Positions 14,173 to 24,579 of a DNA stretch of 64,000 nucleotides are shown here, piece by piece. The notes below the pieces were generated by a model that was not told where the DNA came from, did no database searches, and saw only the letters and a list, made by a program, of their open reading frames with translations. Location: NCBI GenBank assembly GCA_963921425.1, contig OY992832.1, forward strand, positions 10,415,249 through 10,479,248. Reading direction: 5' to 3'. Numbering within the stretch: position 1 is the first letter of the stretch; every line of letters begins with the position of its first letter. The translations under genes were made by a program, and so were the position numbers. Source of the DNA: Dryas octopetala (Eukaryota; Streptophyta; Magnoliopsida; Rosales; Rosaceae).

Positions 14173-14568
14173 GGCTTTTTTACATTTTACTAACCTGAAT
14201 TTTAGGCTCAATCTCACTTCACCACCTAGATAAAAAATTATTTCAATTTATCACTTGAATTAAAAATTTTTTGCAATGTATCACCTTTGGCTAATTTTGT
14301 CTAAATTTTTGTTAAAAATAAGAGTGGTTTAGTTTTTTTTAAGTTCCTATTGTTAAAAAAAAAAAAAAAAATTTTACACTTTACTTATTGTGGCACAACA
14401 AAAAACTGACTTAAAAAGATCAAAATATCCTTATTTTTAATAAAAGTTTAGACAAAATGAGAGTGATACATTGTAACAAATTTTTAATTTATGTAGTAAA
14501 TTGAGACAATATTTTTTAGGTAATAAAGTGAGATTGAGCTCAAAGTTGAACAAAGTGTAATAAAGCCT
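14173..14568. mobile_element. MITE-like inverted-repeat element upstream of the PPR gene
   Basis: The two halves are inverted copies. The left end starts AGGCTTTTTTACA and the reverse complement of the right end starts AGGCTTTATTACA; both continue through CTCAATCTCACTT and a shared ATGTATCAC segment. Flanking bases TTAAAAGCA and TTAAAACAC match only partly, so the target duplication is uncertain. The size (~396 bp) and long TIRs resemble the 18304-18698 element. Confidence 0.72.
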
Positions 14569-14600
14569 TAAAACACGAAGTCTCTCCCTCTCACACATAA

Positions 14601-17600
14601 TGCAAAAACGTATTTTCTCAGTGGAAGCCTGAAGAAAAGGAAGCAGAGCTGGCTCGTTGCTGCAGAAACCTCTCAACTCTCAAACTTGAGCTTCAGCCAA
14701 CTACTTGTCTGCCCATTTTTACACGCAGAAACTACCTAAACCCAAAGCCCATCTCACTCCCATGCCTAGAAGAACCCACAAACTGTGTTGGCATTCAGTC
14801 CCTGACAAACCACCCCGACCCCGAAATCTCATGCTTTCCTTGGAAGGGTTTCTCAGAAATCACCAAAGAGATCTTTGGCAAAGCAGTACATGCATTATGC
14901 GTAAAGGGTTTTGTGCCTCTCAGGGTATTCTGTTCGAATACTTTAGTAAACATGTACTCGAAGTTTGGTCGTATAGGATATGCGCGCCACATATTTGATA
15001 ATATCTGTGAGAGAAACGAAGCTTCTTGGAATACGATGATGTCAGGTTATGTACGAGTGGGTTTGTACCCCGAATCAATTGGATTCTTTTGTGAAATGAT
15101 TGACCGCGGGGTTAAGCCAAGTGGGTTTGTCATTGCTAGTTTGATAACTTCTTGTGATAAGTCGGCTTGTATGTCTAAAGAAGGATTGCAAGTCCATGGT
15201 TTTGTGGTTAAAATTGGTTTGTTATGTGATGTCTTTGTTGGTACTTCTCTTTTGCATTTTTATGGCACCTATGGGCTTGTTTCTAGTGCCCGAAAGCTCT
15301 TTGAGGAGATGCCGGATAAGAATGTAGTAACTTGGACTTCTTTGATTGTTGGGTATTCAAGTAATGGAGATTTGGGAGAAGTTACCAATGTATATAAGCG
15401 AATGAGGCATGAAGGAGTATGTTGCAATGATAACACATTTGCCATAGTCATTAGTACTTGTGGGATGCTGGGGGATGAATTGTTGGGTCATCAAGTTCTT
15501 GGACATGTTATCAAATTTGGACTAGAGACTAATGTTTCTGTGGGAAACTCCCTCATAGCCATGTATGGTAACTGTGGTAATGTGGACGAGGCCTGCTATG
15601 TCTTTGATCGTATGGATGAACGTGACACAATCTCATGGAATTCGATTATTTCTGCAAATGTGCAAAATGGTCTTTGTGAACAATCATTAAGGTGCTTTCA
15701 TCGTATGCGGCATGTTAATAAAGATGTAAATTCCACAACAATTTCAGCATTGTTGACAGTCTGCGGTTCCACAGATAAACTGAAGTGGGGCAGTGGGATT
15801 CAGGGACTAGTGGTAAAATTGGGTCTGGAATCAAATGTTTGTATTGGCAATACTCTTTTAAATATGTATTCTGAGGCTGGAAGATCTGTAGATGCTGAGT
15901 TAGTTTTCCAAAGAATGACAGAGAAGGATATAATCTCATGGAATTCTATGTTAGGATGCTATGTTCAGAATGAGGAGTGCCAAAATGCCCTGAAACTTTT
16001 TGCTGAAATGATTTGGATGAGAAAAGCAATAAATTATGTGACTTTAACAAGTGCATTATCTGCCTGTTCAAACCCTGAATTTCTCCTTGAAGGCAAGATT
16101 CTTCATGCCCTTGCAGTCCTTGCAGGCCTACAAGACAATTTGATCGTTGGCAATGCACTAGTTACCATGTACGGAAAGTTTAGTATAACGGTTGAAGCAG
16201 AGAGGGTTTTGCAAATAATGCCCAAGCGAGATGGAGTTACTTGGAATGCCCTTATCGGTGGTTATGCTGAGAACAAAGAACCAAATGAGGCAATAAAAGC
16301 TTTTAAATTCATGAGAAGAGAAGGAGCTCCAACAAACTATATTACAATAATTAATGTTCTTGGTGCTTTCCTGACTCCTGGTGATCTACTAAAACATGGA
16401 ATGCCCGTCCATGCACATATAGTTCTAACAGGATTTGAATCAGACAAGTATGTGCAGAGTTCCCTTATAAAAATGTATGCTAAGTGTGGTGATCTGAATT
16501 CAAGTAATTCCATATTTAATGGATTAACTATTAAGAACTCCATCGCATGGAATGCAATCATTGCTGCCAATGCTAATCATGGTTTGGAGGAAGCTTTGAA
16601 ACTTGTTTTGATGATGAGAAAAGCTGGAGTGGACTTAGATCAGTTCAGCTTCTCTGTGGCACTTTCTGTTAGTGCTGACCTGGCTATGTTGGAGGAAGGT
16701 CAGCAACTTCATGGACTGGTACTGAAGCTTGGTTTTGACTCAGACCATTACGTTACAAATGCTGCCATGGATATGTATGGAAAATGCGGGGAGATGGAAG
16801 ATGTTTTGAAAGTAGTTCCTTCACCAACCAACAGGTCACGAATGTCATGGAACATTTTGATATCATCTTTTGCCAGACATGGGTGTTTCCAGAAGGCTAG
16901 GGAAGCTTTTCATGAAATGATAAATCTGGGTATGAAACCTGACCATGTCACCTTTGTCTCACTTCTCTCTGCGTGCAGTCATGGGGGTCTTGTGGATGAT
17001 GGTCTTGCATACTATAATGCAATGACCACAGAGTTTGGTGTCCCACCAGGAATAGAGCATTGTGTTTGCATAATTGATCTTCTTGGACGATCAGGAAGGC
17101 TTACTGAGGCTGAAAATTTTATTAAAGAAATGGCAGTCCCACCAAATGACCTTGTGTGGCGGAGCCTGTTGGCTGCATGTAAAATCCATCGCAATTTGGA
17201 GCTAGGGAGAAAAGCTGCAGAAAATCTTCTTGAGTTAGATCCATCAGACGATTCAGCTTATGTTCTTTTTTCAAATGTCTGTGCAACTACTGGTAGATGG
17301 GAGGAAGTAGAGAATGTAAGGAGACAAATGGGATCAAGAAACATAGTCAAGAAGCATGCATGCAGTTGGGTCAAGTTGAAAAACGAGGTGAGTAAATTTG
17401 GAATGGGGGAGCAATCCCATCCACAGACGGGTCAGATTTATGCCAAGTTGGGAGAGCTTATGAAGATGATTAGAGAAGCAGGTTATGTTCCTGATACAAG
17501 CTATGCACTGCACGATACAGATGAAGAACAGAAGGAGCATAATCTTTGGAACCACAGTGAAAGAATTGCCCTTGCTTTCGGATTGATCAATGCTCCAGAA

Positions 17601-17762
17601 GGTTCACCTGTCAAGGTTTTCAAGAATCTTCGTGTCTGTGGTGATTGCCATTCTGTCTACAAGCATGTTAGTGCAGTAGTTGGGCGGAAAATCATATTGA
17701 GGGATCCTTACCGGTTTCACCATTTTAGTGATGGCAACTGTTCTTGTTCTGACTATTGGTGA
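14601..17762 (+). CDS. DYW-class PPR protein (PLS type), start codon unresolved
   Basis: This encodes a pentatricopeptide-repeat protein of the PLS-E-DYW subclass, a family that recognises organellar RNA and performs or assists C-to-U editing. The frame is open from 14601 (after an in-frame TAA) to 17762 with no intron. Tandem ~35-residue PPR motifs run through most of it, recognisable from repeated VSWN/ISWNS and NALVTMYGK/NSLIAMYGN patterns. The C-terminus has E/E+ regions and a complete DYW domain with HSE and CGDCH zinc-ligand motifs, ending in DYW. The PPR-like reading extends upstream (GKAVHALCVKGFV near 14877), yet the first in-frame ATG is 14952. ATGs at 14762 and 14831 are in another frame. 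The long ORF and consecutive repeats suggest At1g16480-like, but I cannot confirm orthology. Confidence 0.88.
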   Translation, partial: CKNVFSQWKPEEKEAELARCCRNLSTLKLELQPTTCLPIFTRRNYLNPKPISLPCLEEPTNCVGIQSLTNHPDPEISCFPWKGFSEITKEIFGKAVHALCVKGFVPLRVFCSNTLVNMYSKFGRIGYARHIFDNICERNEASWNTMMSGYVRVGLYPESIGFFCEMIDRGVKPSGFVIASLITSCDKSACMSKEGLQVHGFVVKIGLLCDVFVGTSLLHFYGTYGLVSSARKLFEEMPDKNVVTWTSLIVGYSSNGDLGEVTNVYKRMRHEGVCCNDNTFAIVISTCGMLGDELLGHQVLGHVIKFGLETNVSVGNSLIAMYGNCGNVDEACYVFDRMDERDTISWNSIISANVQNGLCEQSLRCFHRMRHVNKDVNSTTISALLTVCGSTDKLKWGSGIQGLVVKLGLESNVCIGNTLLNMYSEAGRSVDAELVFQRMTEKDIISWNSMLGCYVQNEECQNALKLFAEMIWMRKAINYVTLTSALSACSNPEFLLEGKILHALAVLAGLQDNLIVGNALVTMYGKFSITVEAERVLQIMPKRDGVTWNALIGGYAENKEPNEAIKAFKFMRREGAPTNYITIINVLGAFLTPGDLLKHGMPVHAHIVLTGFESDKYVQSSLIKMYAKCGDLNSSNSIFNGLTIKNSIAWNAIIAANANHGLEEALKLVLMMRKAGVDLDQFSFSVALSVSADLAMLEEGQQLHGLVLKLGFDSDHYVTNAAMDMYGKCGEMEDVLKVVPSPTNRSRMSWNILISSFARHGCFQKAREAFHEMINLGMKPDHVTFVSLLSACSHGGLVDDGLAYYNAMTTEFGVPPGIEHCVCIIDLLGRSGRLTEAENFIKEMAVPPNDLVWRSLLAACKIHRNLELGRKAAENLLELDPSDDSAYVLFSNVCATTGRWEEVENVRRQMGSRNIVKKHACSWVKLKNEVSKFGMGEQSHPQTGQIYAKLGELMKMIREAGYVPDTSYALHDTDEEQKEHNLWNHSERIALAFGLINAPEGSPVKVFKNLRVCGDCHSVYKHVSAVVGRKIILRDPYRFHHFSDGNCSCSDYW

Positions 17763-18303
17763 GGAAGGTTTTTTTTTTTTTTTTTTTTGTCAAAGTGAGG
17801 AAACTGTTTAAGAACCTCAAATACACTGTATTGAGTCAAAGGATCTAGGTTACTTTGTCCTGGGTATAGGATAGGTTTGAATCCCATAATCTAACATCTA
17901 TGGCCTATCGGGATGACCTGGTTAGGGTTTGGGGTGTATGATAAATGATTCGAATTCTTTTGTACTATATCTCTGTACCCTTTTCTAAAATCTCAAATGA
18001 ATTTTTGGGAATAGAAATTGAAATACCATTTTTATCAAGCTAACCTGTGAACCTAACTCAAGCAGTAGCAGTTTGTATTCTTCAAGTTGACATGATGTGG
18101 ATTGCCAATCAGATTAGTTCTTTCAGGATTTATGTCTTTGAGATATTACTGAACATGCAAAAAATATGAGGTATTGTTTGGCCTTAATTGTTTCTGGTTG
18201 CTCATTGCACCGTAGACTATAGAATTTGTTATTCCCATATGTTTGGAGGAGCTTTAAAAACCCAAGAATTTTCCAAGGCAATGTTGAGTTAAAAGAAATA
18301 TTT
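17763..18303. other. Spacer downstream of the PPR gene
   Basis: The stretch begins with a poly(T) run just after the stop codon and is otherwise the likely PPR 3' UTR. I see no coding sequence. Confidence 0.5.
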
Positions 18304-18698
18304 GGAATTAATATCATTTTGCTCCCCAGACTACTACACTTGTATCAGTTTGTTCCCCAGACTTCTAATTTAGAAAATTAAGGACTCTGAATTTTTCAAT
18401 TTTGCCAATTGAGGTTCTTTTGTCAATTTACACATTTTTTATCCAAATCTTTGAGGGCAAAATGGTCCCTTCCAATTAGATCTTATCATTTTTTTCTCAT
18501 GCATCATTTTTCCTCTTTTATTTCTTGTTAAATTTTGCTTGATCATCTCGACATTTTAGATGAAAAATGTATAAATTGACGGAATAACCTTAATTGACAA
18601 AATTGAAAAAGTCAGGGTCTTTAATTTTCCAAATTAGAAATCTTGGGAGCAAACTGATACATGTGTAATAGTCTGGGGAGCAAAATGACATTAATCCC
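18304..18698. mobile_element. Mutator-like MITE with 9-bp target duplication
   Basis: The terminal inverted repeats read GGAATTAATATCATTTTGCT (left) and GGGATTAATGTCATTTTGCT (right, reverse complement) and stay similar for over 100 bases. The element is flanked by an exact 9-bp direct repeat, GAAATATTT, at 18295-18303 and 18699-18707. Long TIRs plus a 9-bp target duplication are typical of Mutator-like elements. There is no coding capacity. Confidence 0.88.
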
Positions 18699-18707
18699 GA
18701 AATATTT

Positions 18708-19344
18708 TGATGGATAAGATGCCAATATGCAGATTTAACAGTTGGGTTAACATTAGAATTTAGAAGTATAAGGGCATATCTGTATATCACCAAATACTAT
18801 TCTAGGAAAATGGGAGTGCCTCTGATTCTATATAAATCTGCTAGTTGGTGCAATTTTAAGTCAACAAGCGAGTCTATAAAATAAGAAAATTTTTCTTTTG
18901 AATCTGGTTGGGAGGAATTTCTCATTGCATCAGATCGAATAATTTTCAAAGGAGAAAATAATCCATTTTGGTTTGGATTTTGGTCCTTTTAAGCTTTTTT
19001 GAAATTAACTGCAACATTTTCCTGAGGACTGAATTGATAAGAAAAATTTCACAAAATGCACAGTAGACTCCCATTAAAGGAATCTTATCCAATAAGTGAG
19101 ATAAATGGATACTGGAAGCTTGCAGTTACTGAAGAACAGCAGAGCCACAATCAAGTACTATCATTAGAAGTGAGTGGCCTTGAAGTTGAACAGCATTTTA
19201 TGAAATAAGCATGAAACTTGAAACAAAGAAAATGTAAAAGCCTTTTTTGCCAGTACAACAAAACAGGGGGTTACAGAACCCCCAAAGCGCGAGTACTCAA
19301 CAATCAGTGGTTGCTCAACTCCTCTTTTCTTCATTTTTCCCAAA
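18708..19344. other. Spacer and proteasome alpha-2 3' UTR
   Basis: This AT-rich sequence lies between the MITE and the alpha-2 stop codon. The right end is presumably the alpha-2 3' UTR. Nothing else is recognisable. Confidence 0.5.
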
Positions 19345-22300
19345 TTAATCCAATTGGGACAATACATCCTCAATTTCAGATGCTGGAAGTAATCTGCAAC
19401 AAGACAATCATAATAAAAACCCAAGCTAATGAATGTCAACCAAAGGGTGAAACATCTAGTTCCCAATCAAAGCGAATAAAACTAATCAAGATACTGAAAA
19501 TGAGGTAGTTCTGTATATATATAGATAAAAAAAAAAAAAAAAATAAAAGGAAAAAATTAAACTAGTACTATATACTAGAAAATATTTTGTTCATGTCATG
19601 TATTCTAAATATGTTGGAATTGGTATGTTATAACTTATGTTTATGCACTATTCAGTGGTGCATTTACCTACAAACATATGTATGTATCCATGCATGTAAT
19701 TGGCCAATCAGTTTGTATATCCCAGGTCCTGGCAGGACAACCACTTGCACCTTGCTAAGTGAGCCAGATTCAATTAATCCTGGCTTTGTCCCAGCTGAAA
19801 CTAACCTAAAATGCATTCCGATTAAAACAAAGCTGGTAATAATTATCCCAGCTTTGCTTACCTCAAGTTATTTTTCAAACTGTCATATTTTAGCAAGAAA
19901 TACATAATAGGACAAAAAACCAAGAAAAAGAGAAACAGTCAACAAATTAAACGACCATTTTATCATACGGGAAAATGTTAGCAAAAGGACTATAAATATA
20001 CCCCTATTTTCAGTTGAGGATCCCGATTTCACTTTGATTCAATTAAGGACTATAATTTTTCAAATGGCTCAATCAAGTACATTCCGTCATGTCTGTCACA
20101 TTTACCGTTAAAAACTGGTCACGTGACCCTCACGTGACCAATTTATAGGGGCAAAAAAGTCTTTTCTCATAAAAAAATGAAACTAAATAAATTTAAACAA
20201 ATTTAAAAACAAAAAAAAAAATTCCCTCCATCTCCCCCATCTCCCACCTTCGCCACCCCCTGCACCATACCCAGCCCAGCCCCTCCCCTCCCTTCCCTTC
20301 CCTTCCCCTCTCTTTTCTCTCATATCTTTCTCTTTCTCTCTGCCCCCCAGCCAGCTCCCCCTCCCCGTCACCCATCCCCGCCCCCTCCTCCCCCTATACC
20401 ATCGCCATCCACTAACACACCGCCAAAAACGGCGATTCAGACGGTGGCAGCGGCGACGGAGGCTGTGGGTAACTTGAAAATCAACAAATCAAGTCTCAAT
20501 CAACTTCAATTTCATTTTAGACACTCCAATTTGATGCAAAACTATTCAAATTGATCCAATTTAAACAAATTCCGAAATGGGCATAGACCCTAAAATTTCA
20601 ACTTCAACTTTCTCAAAATTGACAAGCTAGATCAAGGGGAAAATAAAGGCCATACCAAGAGGATCAATTTTCACAACTAAATCAACGGCCAAAACTCACC
20701 GGAAATGGCAAAAATCGGCGACGGAAGCCTCCGACCTTCATAGCTCTGATTGGCTCCCAGCGGTGGTCCGATGAACGATCGGGAACCATGGTTAGACTCA
20801 CTGCGACGAGAAGAAGACGTCTGGGCCAGAGTTGGGTCACGAAACTACCGCAAACAACGAGTCAACACAAGAGCTCCAACCGGCCGAACTGGGTCTCGAG
20901 TTCGTGGTGTTTCTGGGTTGAACCGACACCAAGGAGAGGGAGAAGGAGAAGTGGCGACCTCATCTGGGCTAGGGGGCAGAAAGAACGAGAAAGATATGAG
21001 AGAAAAGAGAGGGGAGGGGAGGGGAGGGGAGGGGCTGGGCTGGGTATGGTGCAGGGGGTGGCGAAGGTGGGAGATGGGGGAGATGGAGGGAATTTTTTTT
21101 TTTGTTTTTAAATTTGTTTAAATTTATTTAGTTTCATTTTTTTATGAGAAAAGACTTTTTTGCCCTTATAAATTGGTCACGTGAGGGTCACGTGACCAGT
21201 TTTTAACGGTAAATGTGACAGACATGACGGAATGTACTTGATTGAGCCATTTGAAAAATTATAGTCCTTAATTGAATCAAAGTGAAATCGGGATCCTCAA
21301 CTGAAAATAGGGGTATATTTATAGTCCTTTTGCTAACATTTTCCCTTTATCATACAGGCACAATCAGGTTGTACCGGGAAATATTAGAGAAACTTGCCTG
21401 AATTTTTTGTCATCGCCAATCATGCCAATCTCAATGTTTTTACCAGAAATTTGTCCTTCAAACCTAAAACCACGTACAGAAAGAAAGGTCACAGAGAGCT
21501 AACATATATTTGTATAATAACAAGAGCCTATAGCTGTGCTTAATACTATGCACAAGCAGACCAAGTTAAATAGCTTACTCCACTATATGGAATATTTGTT
21601 ATACTTTATACTGAAATAAAATCATGGCCAAGTTAAAATAGAGCAATTGAAGCACATTTGATACCATTTTGTGATAGATGACGACCTTCATAATAATATC
21701 ATGATGGTTGTTTCATTTAGGAATAAAAAAACTTAGAGAGATAAATTGCCTACCCTTCCTTCAATGTTAATAATGCCATGTCGACAGCATCGTTAAGTAC
21801 CACATCATCAGTGTACCTAGACGAAATAATCACATGAATGCAACATAAATTCAGAGGCACAATCTATGAATTAAAGGGTAGGATAAAGAAATAAAATCGA
21901 ATCAACAAGTTGGCAATCATCTGATTACACACAATCTACAACATTTCATTTTACTTTACAAATTTAGACCAATGGAACATCAACCACAAAAGAGTTTCTC
22001 TAAATTTTTGATTGCAACTTGCCTCCTCTCAAGAAATGTTTTTGCATTAGAGGCATTCTTCCCCATGGCAGAAGCTTTCCAGGAAAAGTATGAACCTGAT
22101 GGGTCCACCTACAGCAGAACAAAAATCACGGCTATGTACAAATCTAGTTGAAAGTGGAAATCAGAATAAATAAATAAATAAATAAATTTGAGAGGTTGTG
22201 TGTTTTTGTTGTGCCAGCTATATTTTGACATTAAAGACCCTTAAATGCTGTGAAATAAATTCTACTTAGCATGGTTCAAGAAATTATACGGCGAAGTTGG

Positions 22301-24579
22301 ACAACATAAGTGAAAGCCATATATAAAGGAGGCAGAATTGAAGTACCTGATATAGTTGTGGACCTTTGTCATCAAAGCCAGCAACAAGCAGTGAAACTCC
22401 AAAAGGCCTCACACCACTAGCAGGACAACAAGGACAAATTAGAATTTCTAAAGTTGAAGAGGACCTGAAGTTTTAAGCTTGAGGCTTTGCAGACTCAAAA
22501 GTCAAATTAAAGATTCAGATAGTAGTATTAGACTGAGGATTTCCATTGCTCTATTGGCTCATTTTGAGTCATGCAGCATAAGTACTGTACTATTTTCCTT
22601 CTCAAAATTGTTGACCTTAGCTCCTCTATACCTTGCATACATTTCTTTTTTCTCATGAATAATATTTTTTTTATTTTGTTTTGGAAAGCCAAAGGCATGT
22701 GTAAAGGGGCCCACATAAACCAAATTTTATGTTACACCCAACCTAAATTAATGAAACCAAACCTAAGTCAGAAATTTCTTTTGTCCTCCCCTTATGAGCA
22801 AGAACATACTTAAGCAAGGGAACTCCTGTTACAAGAAAAATGATGATTAACCCGATTGTGTGAACTCCTGCATAACAGCAGCAATTTCCCTAACAAGTTG
22901 TGCAACAGGGATCGGTTCCTGCAAAATACCCATGACATCACATTGAAAGTTATGGTAGTGAAATAAATAAATTACAATAATTGACAGGATGACATTACAA
23001 AGTAACAAAGAAAACCCTTTCAAGTTGAGACTCATATAACAAACTAGAAATAGGAATGCAAGGGGCCAACGAAAGCAATCACTTAAAACAAACTACCAGC
23101 TAGTCATAATCCCAAAATATTATGACTTCAATCCATTGGTAGCCCTATTTCAAGAGAAAAACAATTCATTTACTACATCGACAGGCTCAAACAACCACAT
23201 CTGAAAAATCAAAAATGGAATTAACATTCCAAAAAGAAAATGCATTAATGGTGTCACACAAATTGAAGAGACAACAGATAAACAGAATTCTTCTGTGAAG
23301 AATCTGAACTAAAATGACCATATGCACAACCACTCAAGGGACAATATTAATACTACAAACAAAATTATGGGACAAAAAGCATGAAAAAAAACAACATAAA
23401 TCTGAGTTATACTTTGTACAACTGATGATATTGCTCTGCCTGCTTCCTACTTCTTCGAACCAGAACTCTGAAATCTGGACCCATGCCACTGCATGAGAGA
23501 TAACAGTAAATTTCAGTTAACTGAAAAAAGGCTGGGGAAAAATGGGAAAGAAATAAGTACTACAAAAATAATGAAAAGGTCAAAGGAAAAACCAACTTTA
23601 ATTGTCCATTCAATGGAAGTTCACAAGATCTAACAGAAAAAAGTATACCAGATCATGTAAAATACCATGAGTCTAAAGAAAGGGAAATTGAAAAAACTGA
23701 TAACATGACCCATCTACGATGGAATAAGAAAAATGATGTCAAAGGCTACACCAACATATTTCTTTTTCATGGTCAATAAAATATGAAAATGTTGTACAGG
23801 AGAAGGGAAGTAGCTATTATAAAAGCAGTATAGCACCAACAACACAATAGCGGTAACAAATACCAAATCTCAAAAACCACTCAAACATGTGGTAAAAGAA
23901 AACCTGTAAACAACTCCAATGTTTGTTGTCAACATCTGAATTTTCTGAACCTGCAACCAAATACTTAGAATGTCACATGAAGTCCCCAGTATACCACTGA
24001 AATATCTGAGAGATCATGCTTTAAAAACGGGAAGAGTATTCTACTCACAGTTGTTTCGTCAACTAAGATAGATGGCAGTTTCTTCTCCGTTGCAATGACA
24101 ACTCCATTAGCAGCTGCAACAACCAGATAAACTTATTGTTACCAACGTACGTGGATGAAAATTTAAATATTTGGTACAACCACAGAGTTCCACCAATATA
24201 GTTAACATGTAGCAGAGTTATACCCCATGAGGCCATGACTCTTTCATACCAGTTTTCAACACCAACAGATTGCTCAAGTATACACATGCATATCAGTACT
24301 GACCAGTTTAAATCAGTCTGCTTAAGCAAAATAAGAGTTTGCATACCTTTAATCCCTACAGCTGTCTGGCCAGACCCAACTGCGGTTACAGCATGTTCAA
24401 TCTGATGAAGCTTCCCAGAAGGACTGTATCAAAAGTTCAAAACAAACATGGAGATATTATATACCAACATAACCCAATTTCATTATGTATATATATATAT
24501 ATATTTTTTGAGTCTACATTGAGTTCACAAGTCCATACTCGAAAGTAGTAAGAGAGAATGAGTACTGACTATCCCCCAT
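19345..24579 (-). CDS. PAB: 20S proteasome subunit alpha type-2 (PAB/PSMA2)
   Basis: This is a structural alpha-ring subunit of the 20S proteasome. Exons (descending) are 24539-24579, 24347-24423, 24049-24113, 23904-23950, 23413-23488, 22852-22918, 22347-22416 (or to 22447), 22023-22108, 21754-21816, 21398-21463 and 19345-19393. Diagnostic motifs are [68 protein letters not shown] and [15 protein letters not shown]. Introns 8 and 10 use GC donors (AG|GCAAGT). At intron 6 the nearest acceptor puts the frame out by one base. An acceptor 31 bases upstream restores it and adds about ten residues including two adjacent Cys. The last intron is about 2 kb because a Mutator-like element sits in it. 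The C-terminal residues ([10 protein letters not shown]) diverge from the usual acidic end. Family identity is certain; an intact product is likely but unproven. Confidence 0.9.
19969..21345. mobile_element. Non-autonomous Mutator-like element (long TIRs) in alpha-2 intron
   Basis: Terminal inverted repeats begin GGGAAAATGTTAGCAAAAGG and extend about 385 bp on each side with near-identity. An exact 10-bp direct repeat, TTTATCATAC, flanks the element (19959-19968 and 21346-21355). The TIR contains the palindromic GGTCACGTGACC-like segment and inner G/C-rich tracts. The central ~600 bp is unique, encodes nothing convincing, and may be captured genomic DNA. It lies wholly within the last intron of the alpha-2 gene. 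Confidence 0.92.

Noticed and set aside
14705..14998. Separate small protein upstream of the PPR gene
   Set aside because: It overlaps the PPR frame, which reads as PPR-like here; the other frame has no recognisable feature and its first codon is not ATG.
17870..17965. Possible tRNA-like B-box (GGTTTGAATCC) after the PPR gene
   Set aside because: No matching A-box at the proper distance and no cloverleaf could be drawn.
20750..21121. Open frames across the right arm of the Mutator-like element
   Set aside because: They run through the G-rich TIR, mirror frames in the left arm, and lack any domain; they follow from base composition.
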